Shown one piece after another: positions 27,241 to 35,016 of a DNA stretch of 64,000 bases (its first letter is position 1; the number at the start of each line of letters is the position of its first letter). The notes beneath the pieces are model-generated. The model ran no database searches, was not told where the DNA came from, and was given only the letters and a program-made list of their open reading frames with translations. The position numbers were made by a program, and so were the translations under genes. Source of the DNA: Pseudomonadota bacterium (GTDB taxonomy: Bacteria > Pseudomonadota > Alphaproteobacteria > Rhizobiales > Devosiaceae); the NCBI GenBank assembly GCA_023391095.1, contig JAEWBN010000001.1, positions 186,001 to 250,000 on the forward strand, in the 5' to 3' direction.

Positions 27241-28281
27241 GTGGTCCAAACTCGAAAACCGCCGACAATTCAAGATGTTGCGCGTTACGCAAGGGTCTCC
27301 ACGGCCACCGTGAGCAGGGCTTTGTCAGCCCCTCACAAGGTCAGCGAGATCACGAGGGAGCGCGTTTCGCAAGCTGTGATCGCCACAGGCTACACGCTGA
27401 ACCAGGCCGCGCGCTCGCTCCGTCAAAAAACCGCCAAAACGATCCTGGTGGGCCTTCCCGATATCCGGAACCCGTTTTTTTCCACCGTGCTCGATTCCAT
27501 TGAACGGGAAGCCACCAATCGCGGCTATAGCGTCCTCGTCGCAAATCTCCATCTGGGCTCCGACCCCGCCGGTAGACTACAGGGCTATCTGCTTTCAAAC
27601 AGGGCGGATGGGCTGCTTCTACTGGATGGATCGCTTGACGCCGACCAGTTGCGGCGCATCACCAGCGTGCCCTATGCGGTGCCGCTGGTCATGGCCTGCG
27701 AAGACATTCCGGACTCCGGATTTCATGCCGTGGTGACGGATAATGTGGCTGCGGCGGCACGGGCCACGCAGCATCTCATCGACTTGGGCCATACGCGGAT
27801 CGGGCATATTCTGGGCCCACAGGACAACATGATCGCAAGGGACCGGCTTGCCGGTTTCCAGCAGGCGCTGGCGGCGGCCGGTCTTTCCGCCCCGCGCGAA
27901 TATCTCTTTCCCGGCAATTTCGGCATAGAAAGCGGCTACGCGGCCGTGGCCCGGTTCCGCACGCTGGTCGAACGCCCGACCGCTATCTTTGCCGCCAACG
28001 ACGAGTCCGCGATCGGATTTCTGTCGGGCATGCGCCGTTACGGCCTGCGATGCCCTGAAGACCTTTCCGTTGTCGGCTTCGACGATCTGGCCGTAGCGGC
28101 CCACTATATGCCACCGCTCACGACGATCCATCAGCCCCGCGCCGCATTGGGCCAACTGGCCGCAGCCGCCCTGATCGACATGCTCGAGGACGGGGCGACC
28201 AGCCGCCCTGCCCTCAGGATTGTGCTGAACTCTGCTCTTGTCATCCGGCAGAGCACGGGCGCGCCACCCCAACAGGGCTAA
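27241..28281 (+). CDS. LacI-family transcriptional regulator
   Basis: A 346-residue repressor-type protein. The helix-turn-helix is TIQDVARYARVSTATVSRAL, followed by the hinge region and a periplasmic-binding-like effector domain (ILVGLPDIRNPFF, VVTDNVAAAARATQHLIDLGHTRIGHILG, FAANDESAIGFLSGM). It is divergent from the sugar operon with two operator-like palindromes between, so it most likely controls that operon and itself in response to the sugar. GTG start with GAGAGGGGG eleven bases upstream. Confidence 0.92.
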   Translation: MVQTRKPPTIQDVARYARVSTATVSRALSAPHKVSEITRERVSQAVIATGYTLNQAARSLRQKTAKTILVGLPDIRNPFFSTVLDSIEREATNRGYSVLVANLHLGSDPAGRLQGYLLSNRADGLLLLDGSLDADQLRRITSVPYAVPLVMACEDIPDSGFHAVVTDNVAAAARATQHLIDLGHTRIGHILGPQDNMIARDRLAGFQQALAAAGLSAPREYLFPGNFGIESGYAAVARFRTLVERPTAIFAANDESAIGFLSGMRRYGLRCPEDLSVVGFDDLAVAAHYMPPLTTIHQPRAALGQLAAAALIDMLEDGATSRPALRIVLNSALVIRQSTGAPPQQG

Positions 28282-28325
28282 TCGGTGTGGCCTTTGGCGC
28301 AAAATGTTGTAAAGGAGCGCCCAGC

Positions 28326-28402
28326 GGTCCCGTAGCTCAGCTGGATAGAGCAGCAGCCTTCTAAGCTGTTGGTCACAGGTTCGAATCCTGTCGGGATCGC
28401 CA
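28326..28402 (+). tRNA. tRNA-Arg (anticodon TCT)
   Basis: The acceptor GGTCCCG pairs with CGGGATC (one G-U), the D arm is AGCTCAGCTGGA, the anticodon loop CTTCTAA gives TCT, and the T arm is AGGTTCGAATCCT. CCA is encoded. The 1.1 kb downstream is gene-poor. Confidence 0.97.
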
Positions 28403-28711
28403 GTCATTTTCCCACATTGTCGCCTCGACGAAGTCGCCACACCAGGGCGGCTCGTCACAGGCGTCGAGAGCGTACCCAGGGTTGTCATTCTCGTGTGGAC
28501 GCCCGCTCAGTGCTGTCGCTCTTGTAAATGAACCTACCTACCGCGCGCCGGAACACGCGTAAGAATATTTCAAAGGCATCATCGAGTTTTCCCGAAGGTT
28601 GGCATGCTGTCAGCGCATGGCAGCTTCACGATCACAAGTTGATGGTGTCAGTACTTCCCTCTTTTTAACAAATCCCTATTATGTTTTTCTGCTGTAGAGG
28701 CAGATGGGACG
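28403..28711. other. Gene-poor stretch after tRNA-Arg
   Basis: No convincing coding frame, repeat or RNA was seen. The last 60 bases are noticeably AT-rich (CTCTTTTTAACAAATCCC, then TATGTTTTTCTGC) and probably include the promoter of the small gene that follows. Confidence 0.4.
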
Positions 28712-28927
28712 ATGCTGATGGCAACGAAGTACAAGGTTGGAGATCTGGTACAACTGAAATCCGGCGGCCCTAAGATGACCGTAACAAAGCCGGACTACTA
28801 TATAGGCGACGTTGGTGCCTATTGGTTTACTGGAACCAAGAAGCACAAGGCCGACTTCCCGCCGGAGGCCCTGCTTCCGGTTGATGGGGAAGCTGTCGCG
28901 ACCGAGCAATCACCCCGCGCCAATTGA
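28712..28927 (+). CDS. Small DUF2158 (YodC-like) protein
   Basis: A 71-residue protein with YKVGDLVQLKSGGPKMTVTK followed by YWFTGTKKHKADFPPEALLPV, the full DUF2158 pattern. The domain looks like a small beta-barrel; its role is unknown. An alternative ATG lies six bases downstream (residue 3), which would give the more usual MATKY start. It stands alone in a gene-poor area beside tRNA-Arg, so it may have arrived on a mobile element now lost. Confidence 0.75.
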   Translation: MLMATKYKVGDLVQLKSGGPKMTVTKPDYYIGDVGAYWFTGTKKHKADFPPEALLPVDGEAVATEQSPRAN

Positions 28928-29498
28928 ATCGCCATGCGTCTGCCACTGTGGTGGGCGCCAATCCGGGCAGCAGTTTTAGCGTCGGAGCGTGACATCGAGC
29001 GCCAGACTGCTCTTAATCGGCGCCGCCCCGACAAGTGGATCGGCCATCATACTCATTCGGTCTGAACCTCCGAGGCCACCCCGCCGTCAGTTTAGGCGCG
29101 ATCCATTCCGCTACGATCCATTCCGCTACAAGGTCTACAGCAGATACCGACGCGTGTTTGCGGCGGTAGCACTCGACGCGCTCGCCTAACGCCTTGCACC
29201 ACTGACGACGCCAGCGCTCTCCCTTTACAGGTTTCGCGGCAGGTTATCGGCGAACCACTGCGGGACTCGGCTTCACCATCGCATCGGATCGACGCACCAC
29301 AGCGTCGCGACTAAGAGCTAGAAATGGGTTGTCCACGCCCGCGCGCGATTCACCCGGTTATGTAAGCCATTGATTTTGAGTGCAAAATGCAGTCATGTCG
29401 GCGCCATACTCACCTGTGCCGACAGTGTGAAATGTGGCGGGGTTGTGTCGAAGCAAAAATTGGGTCACACCTTGTTAGCCCTAACGGAGGTTAGTCCA
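28928..29498. other. Gene-poor stretch with a 15-base tandem repeat
   Basis: No supported gene was found. The unit CGATCCATTCCGCTA occurs twice in direct tandem (29099-29113 and 29114-29128). Codon use in the open frames here is unlike the neighbouring genes. It may be decayed DNA between tRNA-Arg and the HAD gene. Confidence 0.45.
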
Positions 29499-30230
29499 CT
29501 GGCTGACGACACCAAAAGGCCGACCATTGTTCTGTTCGATCTGGATGGAACGTTGGTGCACCACGTCAATCCGCGCGTGTTGCAGGCACTTGAGTTTCTG
29601 GATGACTGTTCGCACCGTACCGGCCGTCTCGTGGCGCGGTTTCGGCTGCACCGGCGGCATATGGCCATGGAGACGCGCAAGGCGCCGAACCTGCTGGTTC
29701 ATCGCGCGATCCATAAGGTAAGACGCAAGTCCGTCGAGGAAATGCTCGTTCCTTGTGACACAATGCGCAACGTTCTGGAAAAGTTGCATTCCGAAGGTGT
29801 CACGCTGGGCGTGGTCAGCAACGGCCTCGGCCGTGGCTATGGCCATGACGTTCTGGAAGCCTTTGATCTGCGCAAGTATTTTTCGACCTGCGTGTTCCGC
29901 GAGGACGTAGCCCGCGGCAAGCCCTTTCCGGATTCCATCGTCACGGCGCTGAACGGCATCGGCCGTGACCTGCGGCGATCGGACGAAATCTGGTATATCG
30001 GGGACCAGCGCAAGGATATCGGCGCGGCTCTGGCGGCCTCGCGCGAAGTGGGCCGGTCTATCCGCTCCTTTGCACTGGGAGCCCGTGCAGCCCTTTGTTC
30101 CGAACCGGCATTGCAGCCGTCGCAAATCATGTGGACCGCGTCGGATTTCGAGCGGACCATTGCCTCGCTCTTTCCGCGCCAAGAACAGCTTCGCCCTCTG
30201 GGCTACACCGTGCCGGCGGCGCTGCTCTAG
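29499..30230 (+). CDS. HAD-superfamily hydrolase (phosphatase-like)
   Basis: About 243 residues with all four HAD motifs: IVLFDLDGTLV, the threonine/serine motif in GVVSNG, lysine in ARGKPFPD, and WYIGDQRKDIGAALAA. The cap region (about residues 25-85) is unusually basic and histidine-rich. Phosphoglycolate phosphatase-like activity is plausible; the substrate is unknown. The start is uncertain. A textbook GGAGG lies eight bases before an in-frame CTG at 29499, next to the conserved region, while GTG at 29445 and TTG at 29472 have poor sites. Confidence 0.75.
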   Translation: MADDTKRPTIVLFDLDGTLVHHVNPRVLQALEFLDDCSHRTGRLVARFRLHRRHMAMETRKAPNLLVHRAIHKVRRKSVEEMLVPCDTMRNVLEKLHSEGVTLGVVSNGLGRGYGHDVLEAFDLRKYFSTCVFREDVARGKPFPDSIVTALNGIGRDLRRSDEIWYIGDQRKDIGAALAASREVGRSIRSFALGARAALCSEPALQPSQIMWTASDFERTIASLFPRQEQLRPLGYTVPAALL

Positions 30231-30257
30231 CCGCGCCGCGCTGGCGCTCGACTTTCC

Positions 30258-30803
30258 CTAGAAATCGAAGCCCATTTGCGTAACGGCCTTTTCCCGGGCA
30301 GCGCGCGCAACGGCGGGCGGCACCGAATCGTCGGCGAGCGCCATTTCAGGTGCGGCAGACGGCGACGATTTGCTCTTGCGTACGGGCTTTGCCACAGGCG
30401 TGAGAACCGGCTCCGGCACCGAGATGGGTTCGGCCACCGCGATGGGCTCCGCTGCCGTCTGTAGAGTGACGTTGGACGCTTCTTCCATGGCGGGCGCGTC
30501 CACCGGTTCGGATGCAGTTTCTGCGCCTTTGAGGGCCAGAACCCATTCGACGGCCTTGTCGAGCTTGTTCAGGCGGACGGAATAAAGGTTTTCGCGACCT
30601 TTCTTCACCTCCACCACCAGCCCCGCTGTCTTGAGCACTCGCAAGTGACGGGAAATGGCCGGGCGGCTGATAGAAAAGGCGTCCGCCAACTCATGCACTG
30701 GCTTGGGACCGTCGCGCAGGAGCTCAACGATCCGGCAACGGGAGGCGTCGGCGAGTGCGGAGTAAAGGGCGACAGGAGGCTTGGTCTTGCGAGTCATGAC
30801 CAT
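30258..30803 (-). CDS. ArsR-family regulator with long acidic/proline-rich tail
   Basis: A 181-residue protein. Residues 1-90 form an ArsR winged helix (ALADASRCRIVELLRDGPKPVHELADAF, ISRPAISRHLRVLKTAGLVVEVKKGRENLYSV). The rest is low-complexity, rich in alanine, proline, valine and glutamate, with a basic KPVRKSKSS patch. No cysteine metal site is seen in the usual helix, so the signal is unknown. A second ATG at 30797 is possible. A perfect palindrome sits just ahead of the start. Confidence 0.85.
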   Translation of the reverse strand: MVMTRKTKPPVALYSALADASRCRIVELLRDGPKPVHELADAFSISRPAISRHLRVLKTAGLVVEVKKGRENLYSVRLNKLDKAVEWVLALKGAETASEPVDAPAMEEASNVTLQTAAEPIAVAEPISVPEPVLTPVAKPVRKSKSSPSAAPEMALADDSVPPAVARAAREKAVTQMGFDF

Positions 30804-30811
30804 GGTTTAGA

Positions 30812-30827
30812 GTAACGCTGGCGTTAC
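30812..30827. promoter_or_regulatory. Palindromic operator candidate for the ArsR regulator
   Basis: GTAACGCTGGCGTTAC is a perfect inverted repeat with seven-base arms and a two-base centre, ending eight bases before the arsR-like start codon. Position and symmetry suggest autoregulation. Confidence 0.6.
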
Positions 30828-30964
30828 CCGTCAAGAGGAGCACGGCCGGGAAAGCTCTTGTTCACCAGGATTATTGGCCCGGCGTTTACAACAGCAGCAT
30901 ACCGGGCGTCCCCGGAAAGGAACTGGTCATACGCGCGCCACACGATGCTGTCAGGAGATGGACC

Positions 30965-31651
30965 ATGTCCCAAGCAGAACAGATCGCAAAATCGTGGTGG
31001 CGCCGTCAGCCCGGACGCTATTCCCTGGCCGAAATCGTGGCGGATGCCACCGTGCATATCGTCGGGCTTGTGGGGGCCATTGCCGCCGGTTCGATCCTGC
31101 TTACGCTGGCGCTGATGCACACGGCGCCCGAAGCATTTCCGGCCCTATTGGTGTATGTCAGCACCCTGGTCGTCGTGCTGGGCGTGTCGCTTGCCTACAA
31201 TATGTGGCCGGCTTCCCCAGTGAAAATGGCGCTGGCGCGGCTCGACCAGGCGGCAATTTTTCTTTTCATTGCGGGCTCTTATACGCCATTCTTGGCGGTC
31301 ATCGGCGGGACACCCTCCGGGACGATCATGATGAGCCTGGTCTGGGGCGCCTCGCTGGTGGGCGTGGCGCTGAAGCTCGCCGTGCCCGAGCGGTTCGGAC
31401 GGGTGGCGATTGCGCTCTACCTCGCCATCGGTTGGTCGGGGATCTTCGTGTTCCAGTCGCTTGGCCAGGCTCTGCCCGCCTCGACGCTCTGGCTGCTGCT
31501 CGCGGGCGGCGTGACCTATTCGGCGGGAATCGTCTTCCACCTTTGGGAGAAGCTGCATTTCCAAAACGCGCTCTGGCACGTATTCGTCGTCGCCGGGGCG
31601 AGCCTGCACCTGTGGGCCGTTATCGACTGCATGGTGGTCGCCCGACTTTAA
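30965..31651 (+). CDS. Hemolysin III / PAQR-family membrane protein
   Basis: A 228-residue protein with seven hydrophobic helices. It has the family's AEIVADATVHIVGLVGA start, FLFIAGSYTPFLAVI in the middle, and a final LWHVFVVAGASLHLWAVI, which hold the conserved serine, aspartate and histidine residues of the PAQR/HlyIII group. Members may be membrane hydrolases or channels; despite the name, toxicity is not implied. It is divergent from the arsR-like gene and may be under its control. Confidence 0.87.
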   Translation: MSQAEQIAKSWWRRQPGRYSLAEIVADATVHIVGLVGAIAAGSILLTLALMHTAPEAFPALLVYVSTLVVVLGVSLAYNMWPASPVKMALARLDQAAIFLFIAGSYTPFLAVIGGTPSGTIMMSLVWGASLVGVALKLAVPERFGRVAIALYLAIGWSGIFVFQSLGQALPASTLWLLLAGGVTYSAGIVFHLWEKLHFQNALWHVFVVAGASLHLWAVIDCMVVARL

Positions 31652-31669
31652 GCCAGCGCTTTCAGTCGC

Positions 31670-32125
31670 TTAGGGCTTGGTGATGCGCGCGTGCTCGACG
31701 CGATCGCCGGCCTCGATCCCAAGTTCAACGGTGCGGCCGCCGGGGATTTCCAGAACGAACTGGACGGGGGCGGCGGAGGGAATCGAGGTTTCGTCATGCG
31801 GGCGGGCGTTGACGTGGATGTTCTTGATCTCGCCATCGGCGCCGATGAAGATCATGTCGAGCGGGATGAAGGTGTTCCGCATCCAGAACGAGACCAGCCG
31901 CTCCTGCTCGAAATCAAAGAGCATGCCGGCGTTGTCGGCCAGTTCCTGTACGTACATCAAGCCCTTAGCGCGCGATTCGGGCGTATCGACCACTTCCACC
32001 GTGAAGGCGTGGGCGCCGGTTTCGGACTGGATGACGAGACGGGATTCGTCGCTGCAGGCGGCCAGCGGCAGGCTGACGGCAAGGGCGGTGGAGAGGGCGA
32101 AAAAGGCGCGCGCCAACATGGGCAT
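31670..32125 (-). CDS. DUF192-family lipoprotein
   Basis: A 151-residue protein with a lipoprotein signal (VSLPLAACSDE; LAAC lipobox near residue 24) and a DUF192 domain: VEVVDTPESRAKGLMYVQEL, GMLFDFEQERLVSFWMRNTFIPLDMIFI and VLEIPGGRTVELGIEAGDRV. The domain is a small beta-barrel of unknown function. It is anchored in the outer or inner membrane facing the periplasm. It lies downstream of the cold-shock gene with 50 bases between. Confidence 0.87.
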   Translation of the reverse strand: MPMLARAFFALSTALAVSLPLAACSDESRLVIQSETGAHAFTVEVVDTPESRAKGLMYVQELADNAGMLFDFEQERLVSFWMRNTFIPLDMIFIGADGEIKNIHVNARPHDETSIPSAAPVQFVLEIPGGRTVELGIEAGDRVEHARITKP

Positions 32126-32138
32126 TAGGGTCTTTCCG

Positions 32139-32155
32139 CTAGCAGACTGCTAACT
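32139..32155 (+). repeat. Copy c of the recurring palindrome-like element
   Basis: The sequence GCTAGCAGACTGCTAAC lies between the cold-shock gene and the DUF192 gene. TAGCAG and CTGCTA are inverted around AC. The CAGACTG core is shared with the copies at 9128 and 19437. Confidence 0.5.
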
Positions 32156-32175
32156 TTGAGCGTGGTTTTCGCGCC

Positions 32176-32793
32176 TTAATGCGAAGATGGCGCGTCACCC
32201 CAACCATCAGGACGAATTTCGGCCACCATGAGGCCCTTGGGGCCATTTCCATAGCGCACGAGAACGTACTGGCCGGGACGCAGTTCGGTGATGCCGAAAC
32301 GCCGCAGGGTTTCCATGTGAACGAAGACATCAGGGGTGCCCTCGCCGGCCGAAAGGAAGCCAAACCCGCGAATGCGGTCGAACCACTTCACCTCAAGCCG
32401 AACCATGCCCGAGGTCGCCTCGACCACGACATGGGTGCGCGGCGCGGGCAGCTGGGAGGGATGGCGAGCGGTCGATTCGTCCATGGAGACGATGCGGAAA
32501 GCCTGCAGGCCGCCGGGACGATTGAGCGCTTCAACGACAATGCGCGCGCCCTCATAGGCGGTCTGGTAGCCATCGCGGCGCAGGCAGGTGACGTGCAGGA
32601 GCACATCGGGCATGCCATTGTCGGGAATGATGAAGCCGAAACCCTTGCCGGCGTCGAACCATTTGATGGCGCCGGAAATCTCGATCGTGTCGAGACCGGC
32701 CTGATCAGCCGTATTGTGGACGCGATCCTCCAGCCCTGTCTGATCCGACAGATGTGTGGACTCGTCGCCCTCGCCGCCGACCTTGGCCCCCAT
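32176..32793 (-). CDS. Two-domain cold-shock protein
   Basis: A 205-residue protein with two cold-shock domains. Domain 1 (about residues 40-105) contains GAIKWFDAGKGFGFIIPDNGMPDVLLHV; domain 2 (about 135-200) contains LEVKWFDRIRGFGFLSAGEGTPDVFVHM. RNP1-like and RNP2-like motifs bind single-stranded nucleic acid. Double-CSD proteins are common in alphaproteobacteria. The ATG at 32793 is preferred; a TTG at 32838 would extend it by 15 residues. The N-terminal 35 residues are acidic and unstructured. Confidence 0.88.
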   Translation of the reverse strand: MGAKVGGEGDESTHLSDQTGLEDRVHNTADQAGLDTIEISGAIKWFDAGKGFGFIIPDNGMPDVLLHVTCLRRDGYQTAYEGARIVVEALNRPGGLQAFRIVSMDESTARHPSQLPAPRTHVVVEATSGMVRLEVKWFDRIRGFGFLSAGEGTPDVFVHMETLRRFGITELRPGQYVLVRYGNGPKGLMVAEIRPDGWGDAPSSH

Positions 32794-32961
32794 GCCCAAA
32801 CGCCTTTTCACTCGCCCGCTGGTGCGGGTACTCTTCAACTGACCAAATTACTGTGGCCGATTCAGCGCCAAAAGTTAAGAAGGTCTTGCGATTTTGTCGA
32901 CAGGCCAGATCATTGCCCATTGCGGTGACGGACTGCCGGCACAGAGCCCAAGGAGAGTATC

Positions 32962-33378
32962 TTGAAATACCTGCACACCATGGTGCGCGTCACCAATGTC
33001 GAGGAAAGCCTGCGCTTCTACTGCGAGGGGCTGGGACTGGAGGAAGTGCGGCGCACCGAAAACGAGAAGGGCCGCTTCACGCTGATCTTCCTGCGGGCGC
33101 CGGGCGACGAGGGCGGAGAGGTCGAGCTGACCTATAACTGGGATCCGGAAACCTATACGGGCGGGCGCAATTTCGGGCACCTGGCCTATCGGGTGAAGGA
33201 CATTTACGCCCTGTGCCAGCACATGTCGGACATGGGCGTTGTCATCAACCGTCCGCCGCGCGACGGCCACATGGCCTTTGTGCGGTCTCCGGACGGCATT
33301 TCGGTCGAACTGATTCAGGACGGCCACCTGCCCCCGCAGGAGCCGTGGGCGTCGATGCCCAATACCGGCAGCTGGTAA
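32962..33378 (+). CDS. gloA: Glyoxalase I (lactoylglutathione lyase)
   Basis: A 138-residue VOC-fold enzyme that converts the methylglyoxal-glutathione adduct to S-lactoylglutathione. The GloA pattern is clear: HTMVRVTNVEESLRFYCEGLGL, LIFLRAP, VELTYNWDPETYTGGRNFGHLAY and FVRSPDGISVELIQ. Metal ligands H5, E56-like glutamate, H74-like histidine and the late glutamate fall in these segments. It starts at TTG with AAGGAGAG upstream. A long hairpin follows the gene. Confidence 0.92.
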   Translation: MKYLHTMVRVTNVEESLRFYCEGLGLEEVRRTENEKGRFTLIFLRAPGDEGGEVELTYNWDPETYTGGRNFGHLAYRVKDIYALCQHMSDMGVVINRPPRDGHMAFVRSPDGISVELIQDGHLPPQEPWASMPNTGSW

Positions 33379-33464
33379 ATGCAAACGGGCGCGGCAGCGG
33401 CTGCGCCCCTTTCCAGACCATAGGCAGGCGAGCGGGGCTTGGGCCCATTCGCAAAACGCCAGCC

Positions 33465-33503
33465 TTAACCCCCTGCTAACCCTCTGGATTAGCGGGGGGT
33501 TAG
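33465..33503 (+). terminator. Long hairpin downstream of gloA
   Basis: TTAACCCCCTGCTAA (33465-33479) pairs with TTAGCGGGGGGTTAG (33489-33503) over 15 positions with only G-U wobbles, with a nine-base loop. No strong T run follows, so it may be a terminator-like or mRNA-end structure. Confidence 0.55.
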
Positions 33504-33586
33504 CGAAATATCTCTAATTTTAGCGATCGAACCCACATGCCCATTGCCTGTTGCCTCTGTGCGACAATGGCCACGGGAAGGTCGCC

Positions 33587-34060
33587 ATGCCCCGCCTTTA
33601 TCGAATCGCCGCCTTAGTCGTTGTTGCCGCCACGCTCGCCGGGTGCCTGCCCATGGCCATGTTCGCCAGCGGGAGCGGCGCCGGATATTCGGGCCTCCGC
33701 CAGGACTGGGGCACGTTCGTGTCCTCCAAGGAGGTCAACGCGCTCTGCATCTCGCCAAAGCTGCGCTTCGTGATCTGGGAGTTCGAGGGCCGGTTCGGCA
33801 AGCGCATTGTGATGAATTCGGGCTATCGCAATGCCTTCCACAATTCGGCGGCGGGCGGCGCGGACAATTCCTACCATACCAAGTGCATGGCTGCGGACTT
33901 CTACATTCCCGGCGTGCCCAAGGAACATCTAATTGCCTTTGCCAAGACGGTCGATGGCGTCGGCGGGCTGGGCTGCTATCCGGGCCGCAACTTCATCCAT
34001 ATCGACGTGCGCGAACGCCCTCGCGGCTATCGCGGCCCGGTGACCTTTTCGGGCTGCTGA
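33587..34060 (+). CDS. Lipoprotein of the DUF882 / peptidase M15A (YcbK-like) family
   Basis: A 157-residue protein with a lipoprotein signal (IAALVVVAATLAGC, lipobox LAGC). The rest resembles zinc D,D-peptidases of the M15A group: FVIWEFEGRFGKRIVMNSGYRNAFHN, SYHTKCMAADFYIPG with HxxxxAAD, and FIHIDVRERP with the final HxD. It probably trims peptidoglycan or remodels septal wall; activity is inferred. The ATG at 33587 starts the signal directly; an earlier in-frame start adds twelve unlikely residues. Confidence 0.83.
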   Translation: MPRLYRIAALVVVAATLAGCLPMAMFASGSGAGYSGLRQDWGTFVSSKEVNALCISPKLRFVIWEFEGRFGKRIVMNSGYRNAFHNSAAGGADNSYHTKCMAADFYIPGVPKEHLIAFAKTVDGVGGLGCYPGRNFIHIDVRERPRGYRGPVTFSGC

Positions 34061-34188
34061 GGCAAAGGCCCGGAAAAGCTGAGCCTGGCTGTGGAAATCC
34101 ACAGGCTCGGCAAAAAAACCTTATCGATCAACGCAAAGAGGGTTGCGTCCCGGAACAAGCCCCACTATACGACCGTCATCGCGCAGAT

Positions 34189-34263
34189 GCGCCCTTCGTC
34201 TATCGGTTAGGACGGCACCCTTTCACGGTGCAGAGAGGGGTTCGATTCCCCTAGGGCGTACCA
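34189..34263 (+). tRNA. tRNA-Glu (anticodon TTC)
   Basis: The acceptor GCGCCCT pairs with AGGGCGT with G-U at the first position. The anticodon loop CTTTCAC gives TTC and the T arm is GGTTCGATTCC. CCA is encoded. It is the first of two tandem Glu tRNAs. Confidence 0.97.
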
Positions 34264-34310
34264 CCCTCCCCTGCTTTTTCGATGCAGGTGGACGGGTCCC
34301 GCGAGAGAAT

Positions 34311-34385
34311 GCGCCCATCGTCTAGCGGTCAGGACGACGCCCTCTCACGGCGTAAACAGGGGTTCGATTCCCCTTGGGCGTACCA
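34311..34385 (+). tRNA. tRNA-Glu (anticodon CTC)
   Basis: The acceptor GCGCCCA pairs with TGGGCGT. The anticodon loop CTCTCAC gives CTC. CCA is encoded. It lies 47 bases after the TTC isoacceptor and is probably a diverged tandem copy. Confidence 0.96.
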
Positions 34386-34802
34386 GCATCATTTTTGTGC
34401 CCTCCCTCAAAAAGTTTACGCAATGAAGACGCGGGTAGAGCCGCATCGCCCTTCGATGACTTTGGACGCCTGCTTCAGCAAACTACAAGCCTGCGCGTGC
34501 GGCTGCATCAGCAACGAGCAGTGAGCTGTCCAAGCACGTATCCGCGTTGCAGGTTCGACGGAAACCCGCGGCGTGAACGTTCAGGTTTCCATGTCCGATT
34601 TTGCGCCACGCTAGTGCTTCGGAAAGCGGGCGTATAGGCAGTTAACTTATGGGGCCTCCACCTTTAGGGCAGGCACTACCCGGTGTACTCCGTTTGTTCA
34701 CATACCTCTTGTGGTCGGCGCGGAATCAGGCCACCAAACCTTCATCCCTTTAGCTCATCGGCTTTGCCTCCAACGATCTTCGATCAATGGAGTATTGTGC
34801 CG
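34386..34802. other. Gene-poor stretch after the tRNA-Glu pair
   Basis: No convincing gene. A 33-codon frame at 34423-34524 encodes a cysteine-rich tail (ACACGC) but has no ribosome-binding site. GGAAACC and GGTTTCC flank a short possible hairpin near 34560-34591. Integration beside tRNA-Glu and later decay is possible. Confidence 0.35.
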
Positions 34803-34940
34803 ATGAACCACCCAGACCCTCCAAAACCTCCCGAGCGACAATCGCATGCGTGGCTTTGGGCCACTGCAGCAGTCCTAACTGCTGTAGCTACGCTGCTTAA
34901 AGAGATCGTTGCCTTGGTCCGTACGATTGCCGGCGCCTAA
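34803..34940 (+). CDS. Possible 45-residue single-pass membrane protein
   Basis: The frame from the ATG at 34803 encodes a proline-rich hydrophilic start (NHPDPPKPPERQS) and one hydrophobic helix (AWLWATAAVLTAVATLLKEIVALV). This is a credible small membrane protein, but there is no clear ribosome-binding site and no family match that I recognise. It converges with the nucleotidyltransferase gene. Confidence 0.35.
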   Translation: MNHPDPPKPPERQSHAWLWATAAVLTAVATLLKEIVALVRTIAGA

Positions 34941-35016
34941 CATCAGCTTTCTTGCATGTGGCGGCTATGCAAACTGTTGCCAGTCAACAGCCTTGGTGGA
35001 GTTCGCCGATCATGGG

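Noticed and set aside
28989..29189. A 66-codon frame with repeated RDPFRY
   Set aside because: The repeat is only the 15-base tandem DNA repeat; no ribosome-binding site or family pattern is seen.
34078..34120. Hairpin before the tRNA-Glu genes as a terminator
   Set aside because: The stem is bulged and is followed by an A run rather than a T run on the plus strand.
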